A stretch of 64,000 bases of DNA from Paenibacillus sp. FSL H8-0548 (lineage in GTDB: Bacteria > Bacillota > Bacilli > Paenibacillales > Paenibacillaceae), in contig NZ_CP152049.1 in the NCBI RefSeq assembly GCF_038630985.1, positions 2,251,501-2,315,500 on the forward strand, in the 5' to 3' direction. Shown in pieces: positions 44,667-54,095 of this stretch. Under the pieces are notes generated by a model. The model searched no databases, was not told the DNA's origin, and saw only the letters and a program-made list of their open reading frames with translations. Positions within the stretch are counted from its first letter, which is position 1, and each line of letters opens with the position of its first letter. A program made the translations under genes and the position numbers.

Positions 44667-45953
44667 ATGAGTATGAATAAGTTCAGCATCAAGAAAAAAG
44701 CGGATTTAGCGCTGCTGTTCTCAGCTATTGGAATATTTATTGCCTTTCCTTTTCACGAGAATTTTGTCGGAGGGCTTTTTTTCTCCCTTTTTAGTGCAGC
44801 GACAATAGGCGGACTAGCGGATTCCTTCGCGGTAAGCGCTTTGTTCGGCAATCCTTTGCAGATCAAATGGCCCGTTTGGATGGGAACGAACATCATAGCC
44901 CGCAATCGGGAGCGCTTGATTGGCGAGCTTGTCCAAATGGTGCAAAATGAATTGCTGACCATCCCGAACATTAAAGAACGACTGGATGAATATAATATCG
45001 CCGATGTTCTAGTTGCTTATTTAAAGCAGCATGGCGGCGAAGCCGGTGTAAACGACATTTTGCAGCAGCTGGCGGATGATGTGATTACGACGATTGATTT
45101 GCAGGAGCTTGCTGCAACCGTACAAACCTTTTTGCTGGAGCACGCCGATTCCATTCCCGTTGCAGATATTGCAGCAGATGTTGGAGATTGGACCATTAAG
45201 AATGGCTACGATGACAGAGTCATCGAATTTATTATTCCTGAGCTTATTAAAATTGTGAAGTCTGCGCCATTTGGCACCGTCGTTGAACAAATCGTGAATT
45301 CTGCGATACGTTCCTATGAGGGGGATAAATTCAGACGGAAATTAATCGATTTTACAGCGGGTCTAGAGTCCGCGAATATTAGCGGCAGATTGCAGACATG
45401 GATCGTATCCTATTTGCAAAAATTTCATTCCAAGGAGCATCCGCAGCGAAAGGAGCTCAAAGCTTTTATTACGGAATTTGTTGTCAGACTGCATACTGAC
45501 GAGCAGCTGCGTTCCCGAATTGAGGCAGGCAAGACTAGTCTTTTGACAGCTGTAAAGACGGATATCAGGCTGGACGTTTATATACAGCGAGGGCTGGAGT
45601 CATTGCGTCGCGCTGCGGCAGCAAATGCTGAAGGAAAGCTTGCGCGCTATCCGTGGATCCAAGAAAAGGTGCATGAGGGCATAAGCTATCTGGCGGATAA
45701 TGCAGAGCTGCTCTCTAAGCTGGATCAATATGTGAAAACGACGTTGCTGAAATGGCTGGAGCAAAAGCATTCCTATATAGGCAATATGGTATCAGAGAAG
45801 CTTACCAGCTTCTCTGTGGAGGAGCTTACTGAGCTGGTGAAAGAGAAAGCAGGACGTGACCTGCAGTATATTCGAATAAACGGTATCGGAGTTGGAGCGC
45901 TTATCGGAGTTGTACTGCATCTGGCGACCTTCTGGATCGGGGGGCAAGCATAA
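44667..45953 (+). CDS. DUF445 membrane protein (first of tandem pair)
   Basis: 428 residues from ATG 44667 (ATG 44673 is equally possible). N-terminal helices enclose the signature GGLADSFAVSALFGNP near residues 45-60. A long helical middle has repeated amphipathic blocks (IKERLDEYNIADVLVAYLKQHG), and a C-terminal helix ends GALIGVVLHLATFWI. DUF445 family, the group that includes B. subtilis YheB; function not established. The next gene is a paralogue starting on the following base. Confidence 0.9.
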   Translation: MSMNKFSIKKKADLALLFSAIGIFIAFPFHENFVGGLFFSLFSAATIGGLADSFAVSALFGNPLQIKWPVWMGTNIIARNRERLIGELVQMVQNELLTIPNIKERLDEYNIADVLVAYLKQHGGEAGVNDILQQLADDVITTIDLQELAATVQTFLLEHADSIPVADIAADVGDWTIKNGYDDRVIEFIIPELIKIVKSAPFGTVVEQIVNSAIRSYEGDKFRRKLIDFTAGLESANISGRLQTWIVSYLQKFHSKEHPQRKELKAFITEFVVRLHTDEQLRSRIEAGKTSLLTAVKTDIRLDVYIQRGLESLRRAAAANAEGKLARYPWIQEKVHEGISYLADNAELLSKLDQYVKTTLLKWLEQKHSYIGNMVSEKLTSFSVEELTELVKEKAGRDLQYIRINGIGVGALIGVVLHLATFWIGGQA

Positions 45954-47288
45954 ATGGCAATGAGAAAAAAAGCAAACCGCAGCTTAATATTGTTAGCTGT
46001 TTTGTTCGTTGTCGCCGCCTGCTGCGTCTATGTTTTTCCGGACCAATGGTGGACCAGAATGCTGCTCTACACGACTGAGGCGGGGCTGGTAGGCGCACTC
46101 GCTGATTTATTTGCTGTAACGGTGCTGTTTCGACATCCGTTCGGCTGGAAATGGATTCCACATACCGCGATTGTTCCGAAAAATCGGGATAAGCTGATCG
46201 AAGGTGTTGCTAGCATGGTGGAGCAGCAGCTGCTCAGCCAGGATTTGTTAAAGGAAAAGGTGAAGCGGATTTCCCTTGTAGAAGTAGCGATTTCCTGGGT
46301 TGATCGTCGTCCCGGCGGCATGCTTGCAGAGCAAGGCTGGACGTTGATTTCGGGTCTGCTCGCCAAGCTGGATATTAAAGGACTATCGGTTACTTTAGAT
46401 GAACAGGCTCGCAGAGGACTTGGCAAGGTGAACTTCTCTCCTTACGCTGGCAAGGGGCTTAGATGGGTGATGGATAAGGGCAGCTTTCAAAGCTGGCTTG
46501 ACATGGTAGTCGAATTTGCGGCTGTTCGCGCCTCGGATGAGCAGATGAAGGTCGTCATTCGGGATTTGCTGGGGAAAGAAAAAGAGAAGTTCGTCAGTGA
46601 GGGGAGTGTTTTCTCCAAGTGGCTCAAAAAGGTGGCCGTAGAAATTGCGGAATCAACGAATTCACTTAATCTTGACGATGCAGCAGAAGCGTTGTTTCAC
46701 GATTTGCAATCGTTGATTAACGATTTGCGAAACCCTAAGCATGAGCTTCGTGTACTGCTGGAGGACATGGTGTATCAGCTTGCTGATCATTTGGAATATC
46801 GCGAGGACGTCATTGCGACCGTGAATGAGTGGCGTGATGAGATGGTTGAGAAAATATCATTGCTGCCTTCCATAGAAGCATTAATGGGCAGCTTAAAGCA
46901 GCTATTAACGAAGGATACAGGCTTGGAGCTTGCTGTGCAAGGTCAGCATTCCGTGAATAAAGCGGATATTAAGCAGCTCATCAATCAATTTGTCATGTCT
47001 TATTGGGAATGGTTCAAAAGCAATGAGGAAACGAAGGGCTGGCTGGAGCAGTATGCCCAGAAATTTGTTCGCAAAATGATCGAGACAGAGCATGCGATCA
47101 TTGGAGTCATCGTCCGAAAGACGCTCGAGAGCTTTACCGAGCAGAAGCTGGTGCATTTCATAGAAAGCAAGGTCGAGACCGATCTACAGCGCATTCGGTT
47201 GAATGGAGCCTACATCGGTGCTGCACTCGGCGCAGCCTTCTACCTTTTATTATACGGGGTATACGAACCGATCTTGAATTTACTGTAG
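45954..47288 (+). CDS. DUF445 membrane protein (second of tandem pair)
   Basis: 444 residues, begins immediately after the preceding stop. Signature GALADLFAVTVLFRHPFGWKW near residues 45-65 and the shared NRDKLIEGVASMVEQ and C-terminal GAYIGAALGAAFYLLLYG blocks show it is a paralogue, though clearly diverged. The two may form a hetero-complex in the membrane. Ends at a terminator. Confidence 0.9.
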   Translation: MAMRKKANRSLILLAVLFVVAACCVYVFPDQWWTRMLLYTTEAGLVGALADLFAVTVLFRHPFGWKWIPHTAIVPKNRDKLIEGVASMVEQQLLSQDLLKEKVKRISLVEVAISWVDRRPGGMLAEQGWTLISGLLAKLDIKGLSVTLDEQARRGLGKVNFSPYAGKGLRWVMDKGSFQSWLDMVVEFAAVRASDEQMKVVIRDLLGKEKEKFVSEGSVFSKWLKKVAVEIAESTNSLNLDDAAEALFHDLQSLINDLRNPKHELRVLLEDMVYQLADHLEYREDVIATVNEWRDEMVEKISLLPSIEALMGSLKQLLTKDTGLELAVQGQHSVNKADIKQLINQFVMSYWEWFKSNEETKGWLEQYAQKFVRKMIETEHAIIGVIVRKTLESFTEQKLVHFIESKVETDLQRIRLNGAYIGAALGAAFYLLLYGVYEPILNLL

Positions 47289-47294
47289 CAAATG

Positions 47295-47335
47295 GCCTTC
47301 ACACATTAGCATTGCTAATGGTGAAGGCTTTCTCT
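47295..47335 (+). terminator. Terminator of the DUF445 operon
   Basis: GCCTTCACACATTAGC pairs with GCTAATGGTGAAGGC with one bulge, then TTTCTCT. Confidence 0.75.
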
Positions 47336-47523
47336 ATATTTCTCCGGAATGAAACGCGCCCCTACCATAAGGACGGCGATAGCCGTTCACCTTAATTTAT
47401 AATAGAACCATAAAGTTTGCTTTTGCCCCCGTGCAATCCAAAATTCAGTCAGGTACTATGAAGGTAAGCAAATGATTGAAACAAAGCTAATGGCATAATA
47501 GGCAAGAGGGGTGAGGTGAGAGG

Positions 47524-49155
47524 ATGCTGCGTGCACTAATAGTGGATGATGAATTTGAAATCCGAGAAGGTTTGCGTAACCGCTTTCCTTGGGACACCTA
47601 TGGAATTAACGAGGTGCTGGTAGCTGATGACGGAGATACGGCCTTAAAGATTGCGCTTGATCAACGACCGGACCTTATTGTAACGGATATTAAAATGAAT
47701 CGAATGTCAGGGCTCGAATTTTTGCGTTCTTTGCTTGCTGTAGAGGATTACAAGCCAGAGTCTATCGTGGTTAGCGGCTATGATGATTTTGAATTGGTCA
47801 AGCAGGCTATGCAAATTGGCGTATTGGATTATATTTTGAAGCCGATTAATTTGGAAGAGCTGAATCAAATCGTTCGTAAAACAGTAGACCATATTCACAA
47901 AAAAAGAATGGACGAGCATAATGAACAGCAGCTTATTAATCAAGTAAGATTTGCGATACCGAAAATGCGCGAGGAGCTGCTTCGCGAAATGGTTGAGCAG
48001 GAATATGATCCCTACCGTGAAGCGAGAAGGCGCCACCGTCTTCAGACGTTGAATTTGGAATGGATAGCTGATCAGCATATGGTGTTAGTGGTGGTTGAAG
48101 CTGATGACCTGAAGGCGATTGAGAATCGGAACATTAGAGAAAGGGATCTGGTGCTGTTTGGCATTGGCAATGTTGTGAATCAGACGCTGGAGGAGGAATA
48201 TCCTTATCCTTACGCGCTTTGCATGGACAGCAGCAACCGCTGGGTAGTCATTTTGAGCTGTGGTCAGACCGATCAGGCGGAGCTTTGCAGCGGCATGGCA
48301 CAGCTGTGCATACAGAGAATAAATGATTTTGTAAAGGTGAAGGCCAGTGCGGGAATGAGATCGACACCTTGTACCTATGAAAATTTGAATGAGATGTTCG
48401 CAGAAGCGATCAATGTGCTGGAGCAGAAGGCCGTTTATGGCGGAAATCGCTTATTTACAGAGCAGGGTCACTTTTATGAAGGGGATAGTACTGAATTGTC
48501 GCTTGGAGAGCCGGAGGAGGTACTCGATCTCGTCAAATATGGATCGGATGAGGAGATAACAGCTGCGATGGATCGGTTCGTGGAGATGGTTCAAGGCTGG
48601 CGCTTAAGTCAGCTGCGTGACATTCAGCAAAAGATTTTTGAATGGCTGTTTGAAGTATTCCGCAGATCCGCCGCTGCCGGCATTCCGAATAAAAATTGGG
48701 GCAGCAATCCGATTGCCGTGTGGGAGCAGCTAGAGCAATATGATACACTGCAGTCGCTTCGCGAGCAGACTGAGATTTTTCTTCATGCGATTGCCGCTGA
48801 TTTCCGTAAGCTGTCTGCAACGCCCAGCCAAATTGTATTTGAAGCGGAGAAAATATTGCAGCGGGATTACGCGGAGAGCTTGACGCTTCAAAGTGTAGCG
48901 ATGGCTGTACATGTGACACCGGTATGGCTAAGCAAGCTGTTCAAGAAAGAGAAGCGCAAAACCTTTTTGGAATATTTAACAGAAATACGTATTATGAAAG
49001 CAAAGGAAATGCTGGGTGATATTAAATACAAGGTGTATCAAATATCGTTTCAGGTAGGATACAAGGACCCTGTGCATTTCTCCAAGCTATTCAAAAAACA
49101 AGTGGGCTGCACGCCTAAGGAATACCGCAGGCAACGAGGTATTGCAGAGGAGTAA
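47524..49155 (+). CDS. YesN-type AraC response regulator
   Basis: 543 residues behind AGGGGTGAGG. Receiver domain with acidic pair near residues 8-9, Asp55 (LIVTDIKMN) and Lys in YILKPIN. AraC helix-turn-helix units occur in the last 100 residues (LQSVAMAVHVTPVWLSKLFKKEK; VYQISFQVGYKDPVHFSKLFKKQVG). No kinase gene is adjacent on this strand; the nearest YesM gene is at 52263, beyond the opposite-strand mannosidase. It may form a split pair with it. Confidence 0.94.
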   Translation: MLRALIVDDEFEIREGLRNRFPWDTYGINEVLVADDGDTALKIALDQRPDLIVTDIKMNRMSGLEFLRSLLAVEDYKPESIVVSGYDDFELVKQAMQIGVLDYILKPINLEELNQIVRKTVDHIHKKRMDEHNEQQLINQVRFAIPKMREELLREMVEQEYDPYREARRRHRLQTLNLEWIADQHMVLVVVEADDLKAIENRNIRERDLVLFGIGNVVNQTLEEEYPYPYALCMDSSNRWVVILSCGQTDQAELCSGMAQLCIQRINDFVKVKASAGMRSTPCTYENLNEMFAEAINVLEQKAVYGGNRLFTEQGHFYEGDSTELSLGEPEEVLDLVKYGSDEEITAAMDRFVEMVQGWRLSQLRDIQQKIFEWLFEVFRRSAAAGIPNKNWGSNPIAVWEQLEQYDTLQSLREQTEIFLHAIAADFRKLSATPSQIVFEAEKILQRDYAESLTLQSVAMAVHVTPVWLSKLFKKEKRKTFLEYLTEIRIMKAKEMLGDIKYKVYQISFQVGYKDPVHFSKLFKKQVGCTPKEYRRQRGIAEE

Positions 49156-49200
49156 GCTGCTTATTCGCGCAAACAACCAGATCATCCAGCACGATGCAGG

Positions 49201-49256
49201 AAGAGGCAGATTCCAAGGTAATCATAGAATACCTTAGGATGCTGCCTCTTTGTGTT
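49201..49256. terminator. Terminator between regulator and GH38 gene
   Basis: AAGAGGCAG pairs with CTGCCTCTT and AGGTA with TACCT inside, then TGTGTT. Located between two convergent genes. Confidence 0.7.
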
Positions 49257-49282
49257 ATTCGTTATTGGTTTGTTGATTTAGA

Positions 49283-52009
49283 TTAAGTAGTTAAACCGAT
49301 CGTTACAATTTTATAGCCTTCGACGTGAACGGTGTTTTCGACATGCTCGGAGCTATGATCCTCCATTATATTGCTTACATAAGGATGTGAAGCCGTATTC
49401 GGATGAATGGCAAGACTGGTCTCTGCTTCGGACAAATTGTACCAACGTGCCATACAGTCTCCGCGCTCCTCATTAACTTTAAGACTGGAGAAGGCAAGCT
49501 GCTTGCCTTTCCATTGCAAAAAATCATTTGAAGGCGTGAGCTCTCCATCATGCAAGCTGGTGCCGACAGTCGTAAACGGGATCGGGAAGCGATAGGCTTG
49601 GCGGTAAGCGTCGAAGCGATCCTTCGTACCGCTGTATGGAATAATCATCCATTCGGCTTCATTCGTGCCTAGACACTGTGCTTCTGGCGTGTGGAATACC
49701 CCCCAGTCGCCGAGCTCGCCTACTGAGCGTAATAGAGTAACTGCTATTGAGTTTCTTCCGTCAAGCAGCACTTCGTACTCGTTTAAGCCTTTGCCTGCGA
49801 CAGTTAAGCCTCTGTGCTCGGCATGCACGTCGATGAAAGCCTGCATATGCTGACAATTGCTCGGGTTTTTCCATTCATTCGAAGGTGTGTTTTGGCGCTC
49901 GGCAACCTCGAAGATGGAGTCGGCAAAGTGGGTTGCTGCAGCAACATCAGTAGGCAGCAATACGCGCAGTCTATGATCTGTGGACTGGTTTTCAATACGT
50001 GCATGGACGTGTACGCCTTTACCCTCGCGCTCAAGGCTGACCCGTGTCACAATGACCAGCGGAGCAAGGGACTCTGCTCTGCCAGCTTTTCGCTGCCGGA
50101 ACTCAAGCATCGTATTTATTTCTTCGGCGAGCAAGTCATCTGCGCTAGCTGGAATCATCAGCCGGTGTACAATTTCAAAGGCTGCGCGGTAAGAGGTATT
50201 TTCAACAATCCGAATCTCTGGCCTGCTGCCTTTCGTTGAAATCGGCAAGTCACCCTCGGGCTGTTTGAAAATATATTCATTGCCAATATCGCCGACGTTC
50301 TCATAGTGACCGAGATCAGTGAATAGCTGGCCGCTGTTCTTATCAAATAGGACCATGCTTCCATCCTCTTGCAGCGTCAATTTGAGATGACGGTTTTCCA
50401 TTGTCAGATCACCGGACATTAAGGAATTTTCGTTATGGCTTGACTGATTGTCATTTTCTTGGCTTGGAATCCAGGCGAAGGTGCTGTAGCCCATAGAAGG
50501 CAAGGCTCCGGTCTCGAAGGTAAGGCGCAAAGCACGCGCCATATAAGGCTGACGGAACTTATCCTTAGGGAGCTCATAGCCGAAGCGTACGCCTAAGTCC
50601 TGAACGGTGCAGTCGATGCGAACTCCATTTGCACTCAGCAGATAGCCGCTCGCATGAGTCCGCTTTGCTACGATCTCAGTTATTTCTACAGGGTCCTCGC
50701 TTTGATTGAAGAAGCGATGCGACCATTCAATATCGGTTGTGATTACCGATGAGCCTTCATAGCCGCTCGTATTAAAGACGACGAAAGGCGCTGCTGATTC
50801 ACTGAATGCTGCGAAGCCGCTAGTTTTGATTTTAGAGCTAATGAAAGCTGTACTATCGGCTATTAAAGCTTTGCCCACTTCCATACTTTTTGCGAAGCGA
50901 GATTGCATCTCATGGTAAACCTCATCGACGCTGCAGCCGCAGATGCTGTCATGCGGATGATTTTGCATTAATGTTTTCCATGCATATTGCAGGAGACCAT
51001 GCGGATATGGCTTGCCAAGCTGATGTGCGATCGCAGCAATTGGCTCGGCAACCTTCTCCAGCAGCGTCTGATTTTGTTGGTTCAGCTGTTTAATATAGAC
51101 GCGGGCGGAAGCCGTATTGACTAGCGAGTACCAGCCATCTGTTTGCTGACCGCGAAGCTCTCCTACCGTTAAGCTGAGCTTGGCGGACTGTTCAGCTTGA
51201 ACTGCCTTAACGTAGTCATCAAAGTTCGAGTGAACAAAGCTGTAGTCTGGAAAGAGCTCCCGAGCTACACGAAGGGCCTCAGATAAATTCGTCTGAATCG
51301 GCTGATGATCACAGCCGTTCATAAGGAGCAGCTGTGAGGTGGAGGCATATTGTTCAGCGCGTGCAAGGCGGTGCTCCCAGTAAGACTTGGCGCTCTCGGG
51401 ATCTACGGGAACCTCCATACCGTTGTTGTACCAATTGGCGAATAGGATGCCTAAAACGCGGGAGCCGTCAGGTGACTCCCAAATGAGCTCAGAGTAAGGG
51501 GATTCAAGGCTGGACGAGTCCTCAACACGATTGTTGAAGCCCGTTGCCTTCACGCCTCTTCCGAATACAGCGGTGTCGATGCCAGCTTGTCTAAGAAGCT
51601 GAGCAGCTTGCCCCATATTGCCAAATGAATCTGGGAAGTAACCTAGCTTCGAGATGGGGCCGAACTTTTTTGCATCCCGGTGACCGATCTGCAAATTTCT
51701 AACGTTCGCTTCGCTGCTTGTAAGAAATTCATCCTGCAAAATATACCAAGGTCCGAGAGAAAGCTTGCCTTCATCGCAAAGCTTTTGGATTTGATCGCGC
51801 TTCTCCGGGTAGACCTGCAAATAATCGTCTAAAATAATCGTTTGTCCATCGAGATAAAAGCTGCGGAAATCAGGATCGGCCTCGAACGTATCGAGCAGCG
51901 TGTCCATCGTCTCTATCAGCTTCACATGATGGGCTTCGTAAGGCATATACCACTCTCTATCCCAATGGGTGTGAGAGATGACATGCACCACCCTTTTCGA
52001 TGTTGTCAT
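49283..52009 (-). CDS. GH38 alpha-mannosidase, MngB-like
   Basis: 908 residues from ATG 52009 (AGAGGG 6 bases upstream; an ATG six codons earlier is less well placed). Zinc site motif HTHWDREWY gives His15 and Asp17; YFPDSFGN has Asp127 as nucleophile and metal ligand; NHPHDSICGCS near residue 350 holds the other histidine. C-terminal half is the GH38 beta-rich domains. No signal peptide. Layout resembles mannosylglycerate hydrolase-type bacterial GH38 enzymes. Coded opposite to the YesN and YesM genes on each side, so it may be part of their target set. Confidence 0.93.
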   Translation of the reverse strand: MTTSKRVVHVISHTHWDREWYMPYEAHHVKLIETMDTLLDTFEADPDFRSFYLDGQTIILDDYLQVYPEKRDQIQKLCDEGKLSLGPWYILQDEFLTSSEANVRNLQIGHRDAKKFGPISKLGYFPDSFGNMGQAAQLLRQAGIDTAVFGRGVKATGFNNRVEDSSSLESPYSELIWESPDGSRVLGILFANWYNNGMEVPVDPESAKSYWEHRLARAEQYASTSQLLLMNGCDHQPIQTNLSEALRVARELFPDYSFVHSNFDDYVKAVQAEQSAKLSLTVGELRGQQTDGWYSLVNTASARVYIKQLNQQNQTLLEKVAEPIAAIAHQLGKPYPHGLLQYAWKTLMQNHPHDSICGCSVDEVYHEMQSRFAKSMEVGKALIADSTAFISSKIKTSGFAAFSESAAPFVVFNTSGYEGSSVITTDIEWSHRFFNQSEDPVEITEIVAKRTHASGYLLSANGVRIDCTVQDLGVRFGYELPKDKFRQPYMARALRLTFETGALPSMGYSTFAWIPSQENDNQSSHNENSLMSGDLTMENRHLKLTLQEDGSMVLFDKNSGQLFTDLGHYENVGDIGNEYIFKQPEGDLPISTKGSRPEIRIVENTSYRAAFEIVHRLMIPASADDLLAEEINTMLEFRQRKAGRAESLAPLVIVTRVSLEREGKGVHVHARIENQSTDHRLRVLLPTDVAAATHFADSIFEVAERQNTPSNEWKNPSNCQHMQAFIDVHAEHRGLTVAGKGLNEYEVLLDGRNSIAVTLLRSVGELGDWGVFHTPEAQCLGTNEAEWMIIPYSGTKDRFDAYRQAYRFPIPFTTVGTSLHDGELTPSNDFLQWKGKQLAFSSLKVNEERGDCMARWYNLSEAETSLAIHPNTASHPYVSNIMEDHSSEHVENTVHVEGYKIVTIGLTT

Positions 52010-52262
52010 CGTTGTCCCTCTTTTCAATGATAAGGTTTAAGTATTACGAAACAAGTGTAATGAATCGGCAAAAACGACACAATGAGGGAAAGACAAACTT
52101 TAAGGGGAATTATTATCGCATTGAGGAAAAATTTCAAAAAACGTGAGGAGCTGACGGGATTTGCTGAAAATGCTTGTTGCAAGTTTGACAGAAAGAAGTA
52201 TAGAATCGAGAAAAGATTGCGTTTTCAAGAAAGCTGCATGAGGGAAGGGAAGATTCAACCAG

Positions 52263-54068
52263 ATGAATAAAGTATCTTTTCGATTGGCTTCATCCTTCCG
52301 GAATCGGATGATTCTCATTTTTTTTATGATTATAATTGTTCCTTTTTTGATATTTGCCTATTATTCCCATATTAAAACGATAGAGGGCATCACAGTTACT
52401 AATACAAAAATGTCCATGAGCTACCTGCTGCAGGCGAGAAAAAACTTCGAAATTTATTTAAATAAATTAAATGATGAAATCAATTCAGTTATTGGCAACA
52501 AAGCGCTTCAGGATTTGCTTGAGAAAGAGCCGATAGATCCTGTGGAAGAGGCAGCTTTTACCGTTAATTTGCTGACTGTTATATATCAGGCTGCACCAGC
52601 TATCGATGCCTTCCGAGTGAAGGTTTATCCGATTAAGCCTACACTGTATCCGTCATATATGAGAACGATTGACGAGTCGGTACGCATTGGCGACGAGTAC
52701 TGGTTCCAGCGTTCCAAAGCAACGGTCAGCCCAACGTGGTATTTGACTATGCCGCAGCCGGGAAAATACGGAAAGCCGCTTCTCTCGTATGTCAAACGCT
52801 TCTCGGGGCTTTATGATCAGAAGCTGCGCGGCATCATTGCTACTGATTTGTCAGAGGATTTTTTGAAAAGATATTTTTCGCCCTCTGATCAGCTTAAGGA
52901 ACAAAAGCTGCTGCTTGTTAACGAGAAGGGCATTGTGCATTACGATTCATCTGTGAATGAGTGGACAGGCAAGGAATTTCCTTCATCCAGCTTTATTTCT
53001 TATATGGATAGCGGCGATGAAGGCTCCAAGTCGATTATGATTGATGGAGTAACTTATTTAGCTACTTATCTTAAGATGATCAATTATCCATGGACAATTG
53101 TTAGTTTAACTCCTCTTAGCGAGCTTACGGGCACTATTGATGAGATTAATCGGATGCTTGTTATTTTTCTAATCGTTTATCTAGTATGCTGCATAAGCGT
53201 CGTCTTTTATATTACAGTTAATTACACGCAGCCTATCGCACATTTGGTGCGCTTGATGAGAAGAATAGAAGTTGAAAACCTGCATTATTTGCTGCCGTGG
53301 TCATCCAGAAAGGATGAGGTTGGCTGGTTGTATAGAGGCGTCAGCAGCATGGTACAGCGCATTGAAGGTCTCATACAGGAAGCGGGACGCTCGGAACGCA
53401 ACAAGAAAGCACTTGAGTTTCAAGTGCTAAGCCACCAGATTAACCCGCATTTTCTATATAATACGTTGGAATCGATTAGATGGAAGGCGGAAAACCATGG
53501 TCGCAGCGATATAAGCGAGATGGTGTCCGCGCTTGGCAATCTGCTTAGGCTGAGTTTGAACCAAGGAAAGGAAATTACAACGCTGCGTCGCGAGCTCGAG
53601 CAAGTCAAAGCGTATGTATTAATTGAACAAGCCAGAATGGGTCAGCCCGTTCGTATTTTGTATTCCTGCGATGAAGAGGTGCTCGATTTGCCGTTTATCC
53701 GGCTTTTGCTGCAGCCGCTTGTGGAAAACGCCATTCAGCACAGCGTGCGCAGCGACTTCGATAAAGGCAAGATTATGATTACTGCAAAGAAAGAGACGGA
53801 CGATATCGTTATTGTGCTTGCAGATAATGGAAAGGGCATACCTGAAGCAGTATTGAAGCAGCTGGAGCAGGAGGAAGAGCCTAGCGAGACGTTTTCCTAC
53901 ACCCGCAGAGGTGTAGGACTGCGAAATGTGAACGATCGGCTCAAGCTCTATTTTGGCGAGGGCTATAAGCTGGATATCGACACAAGTGCTGAACGAGGGA
54001 CAAAGATTACGATAAGGCATCCTATTTTGAAGGAAGGCCAGCAGTTGGATTCGAATGGTGATGGGTGA
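52263..54068 (+). CDS. YesM-type sensor histidine kinase
   Basis: 601 residues, AAGGGAAG upstream. Helices at about 14-35 and 298-319 bracket a Cache-like extracellular sensor. HAMP domain follows. Phospho-site SHQINPHFLYNTLES with His396; ATP-binding QPLVENAIQHS and ADNGKGIP blocks. Followed 27 bases later by a binding lipoprotein. The matching YesN regulator is probably the gene at 47524. Confidence 0.94.
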   Translation: MNKVSFRLASSFRNRMILIFFMIIIVPFLIFAYYSHIKTIEGITVTNTKMSMSYLLQARKNFEIYLNKLNDEINSVIGNKALQDLLEKEPIDPVEEAAFTVNLLTVIYQAAPAIDAFRVKVYPIKPTLYPSYMRTIDESVRIGDEYWFQRSKATVSPTWYLTMPQPGKYGKPLLSYVKRFSGLYDQKLRGIIATDLSEDFLKRYFSPSDQLKEQKLLLVNEKGIVHYDSSVNEWTGKEFPSSSFISYMDSGDEGSKSIMIDGVTYLATYLKMINYPWTIVSLTPLSELTGTIDEINRMLVIFLIVYLVCCISVVFYITVNYTQPIAHLVRLMRRIEVENLHYLLPWSSRKDEVGWLYRGVSSMVQRIEGLIQEAGRSERNKKALEFQVLSHQINPHFLYNTLESIRWKAENHGRSDISEMVSALGNLLRLSLNQGKEITTLRRELEQVKAYVLIEQARMGQPVRILYSCDEEVLDLPFIRLLLQPLVENAIQHSVRSDFDKGKIMITAKKETDDIVIVLADNGKGIPEAVLKQLEQEEEPSETFSYTRRGVGLRNVNDRLKLYFGEGYKLDIDTSAERGTKITIRHPILKEGQQLDSNGDG

Positions 54069-54095
54069 AGCGCAGGTATCAAGGGAGGCGTTATC

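Noticed and set aside
52082..52270. 62-codon plus-strand frame in front of the YesM gene
   Set aside because: Overlaps the kinase start, has no good site and lies in the divergent promoter region.
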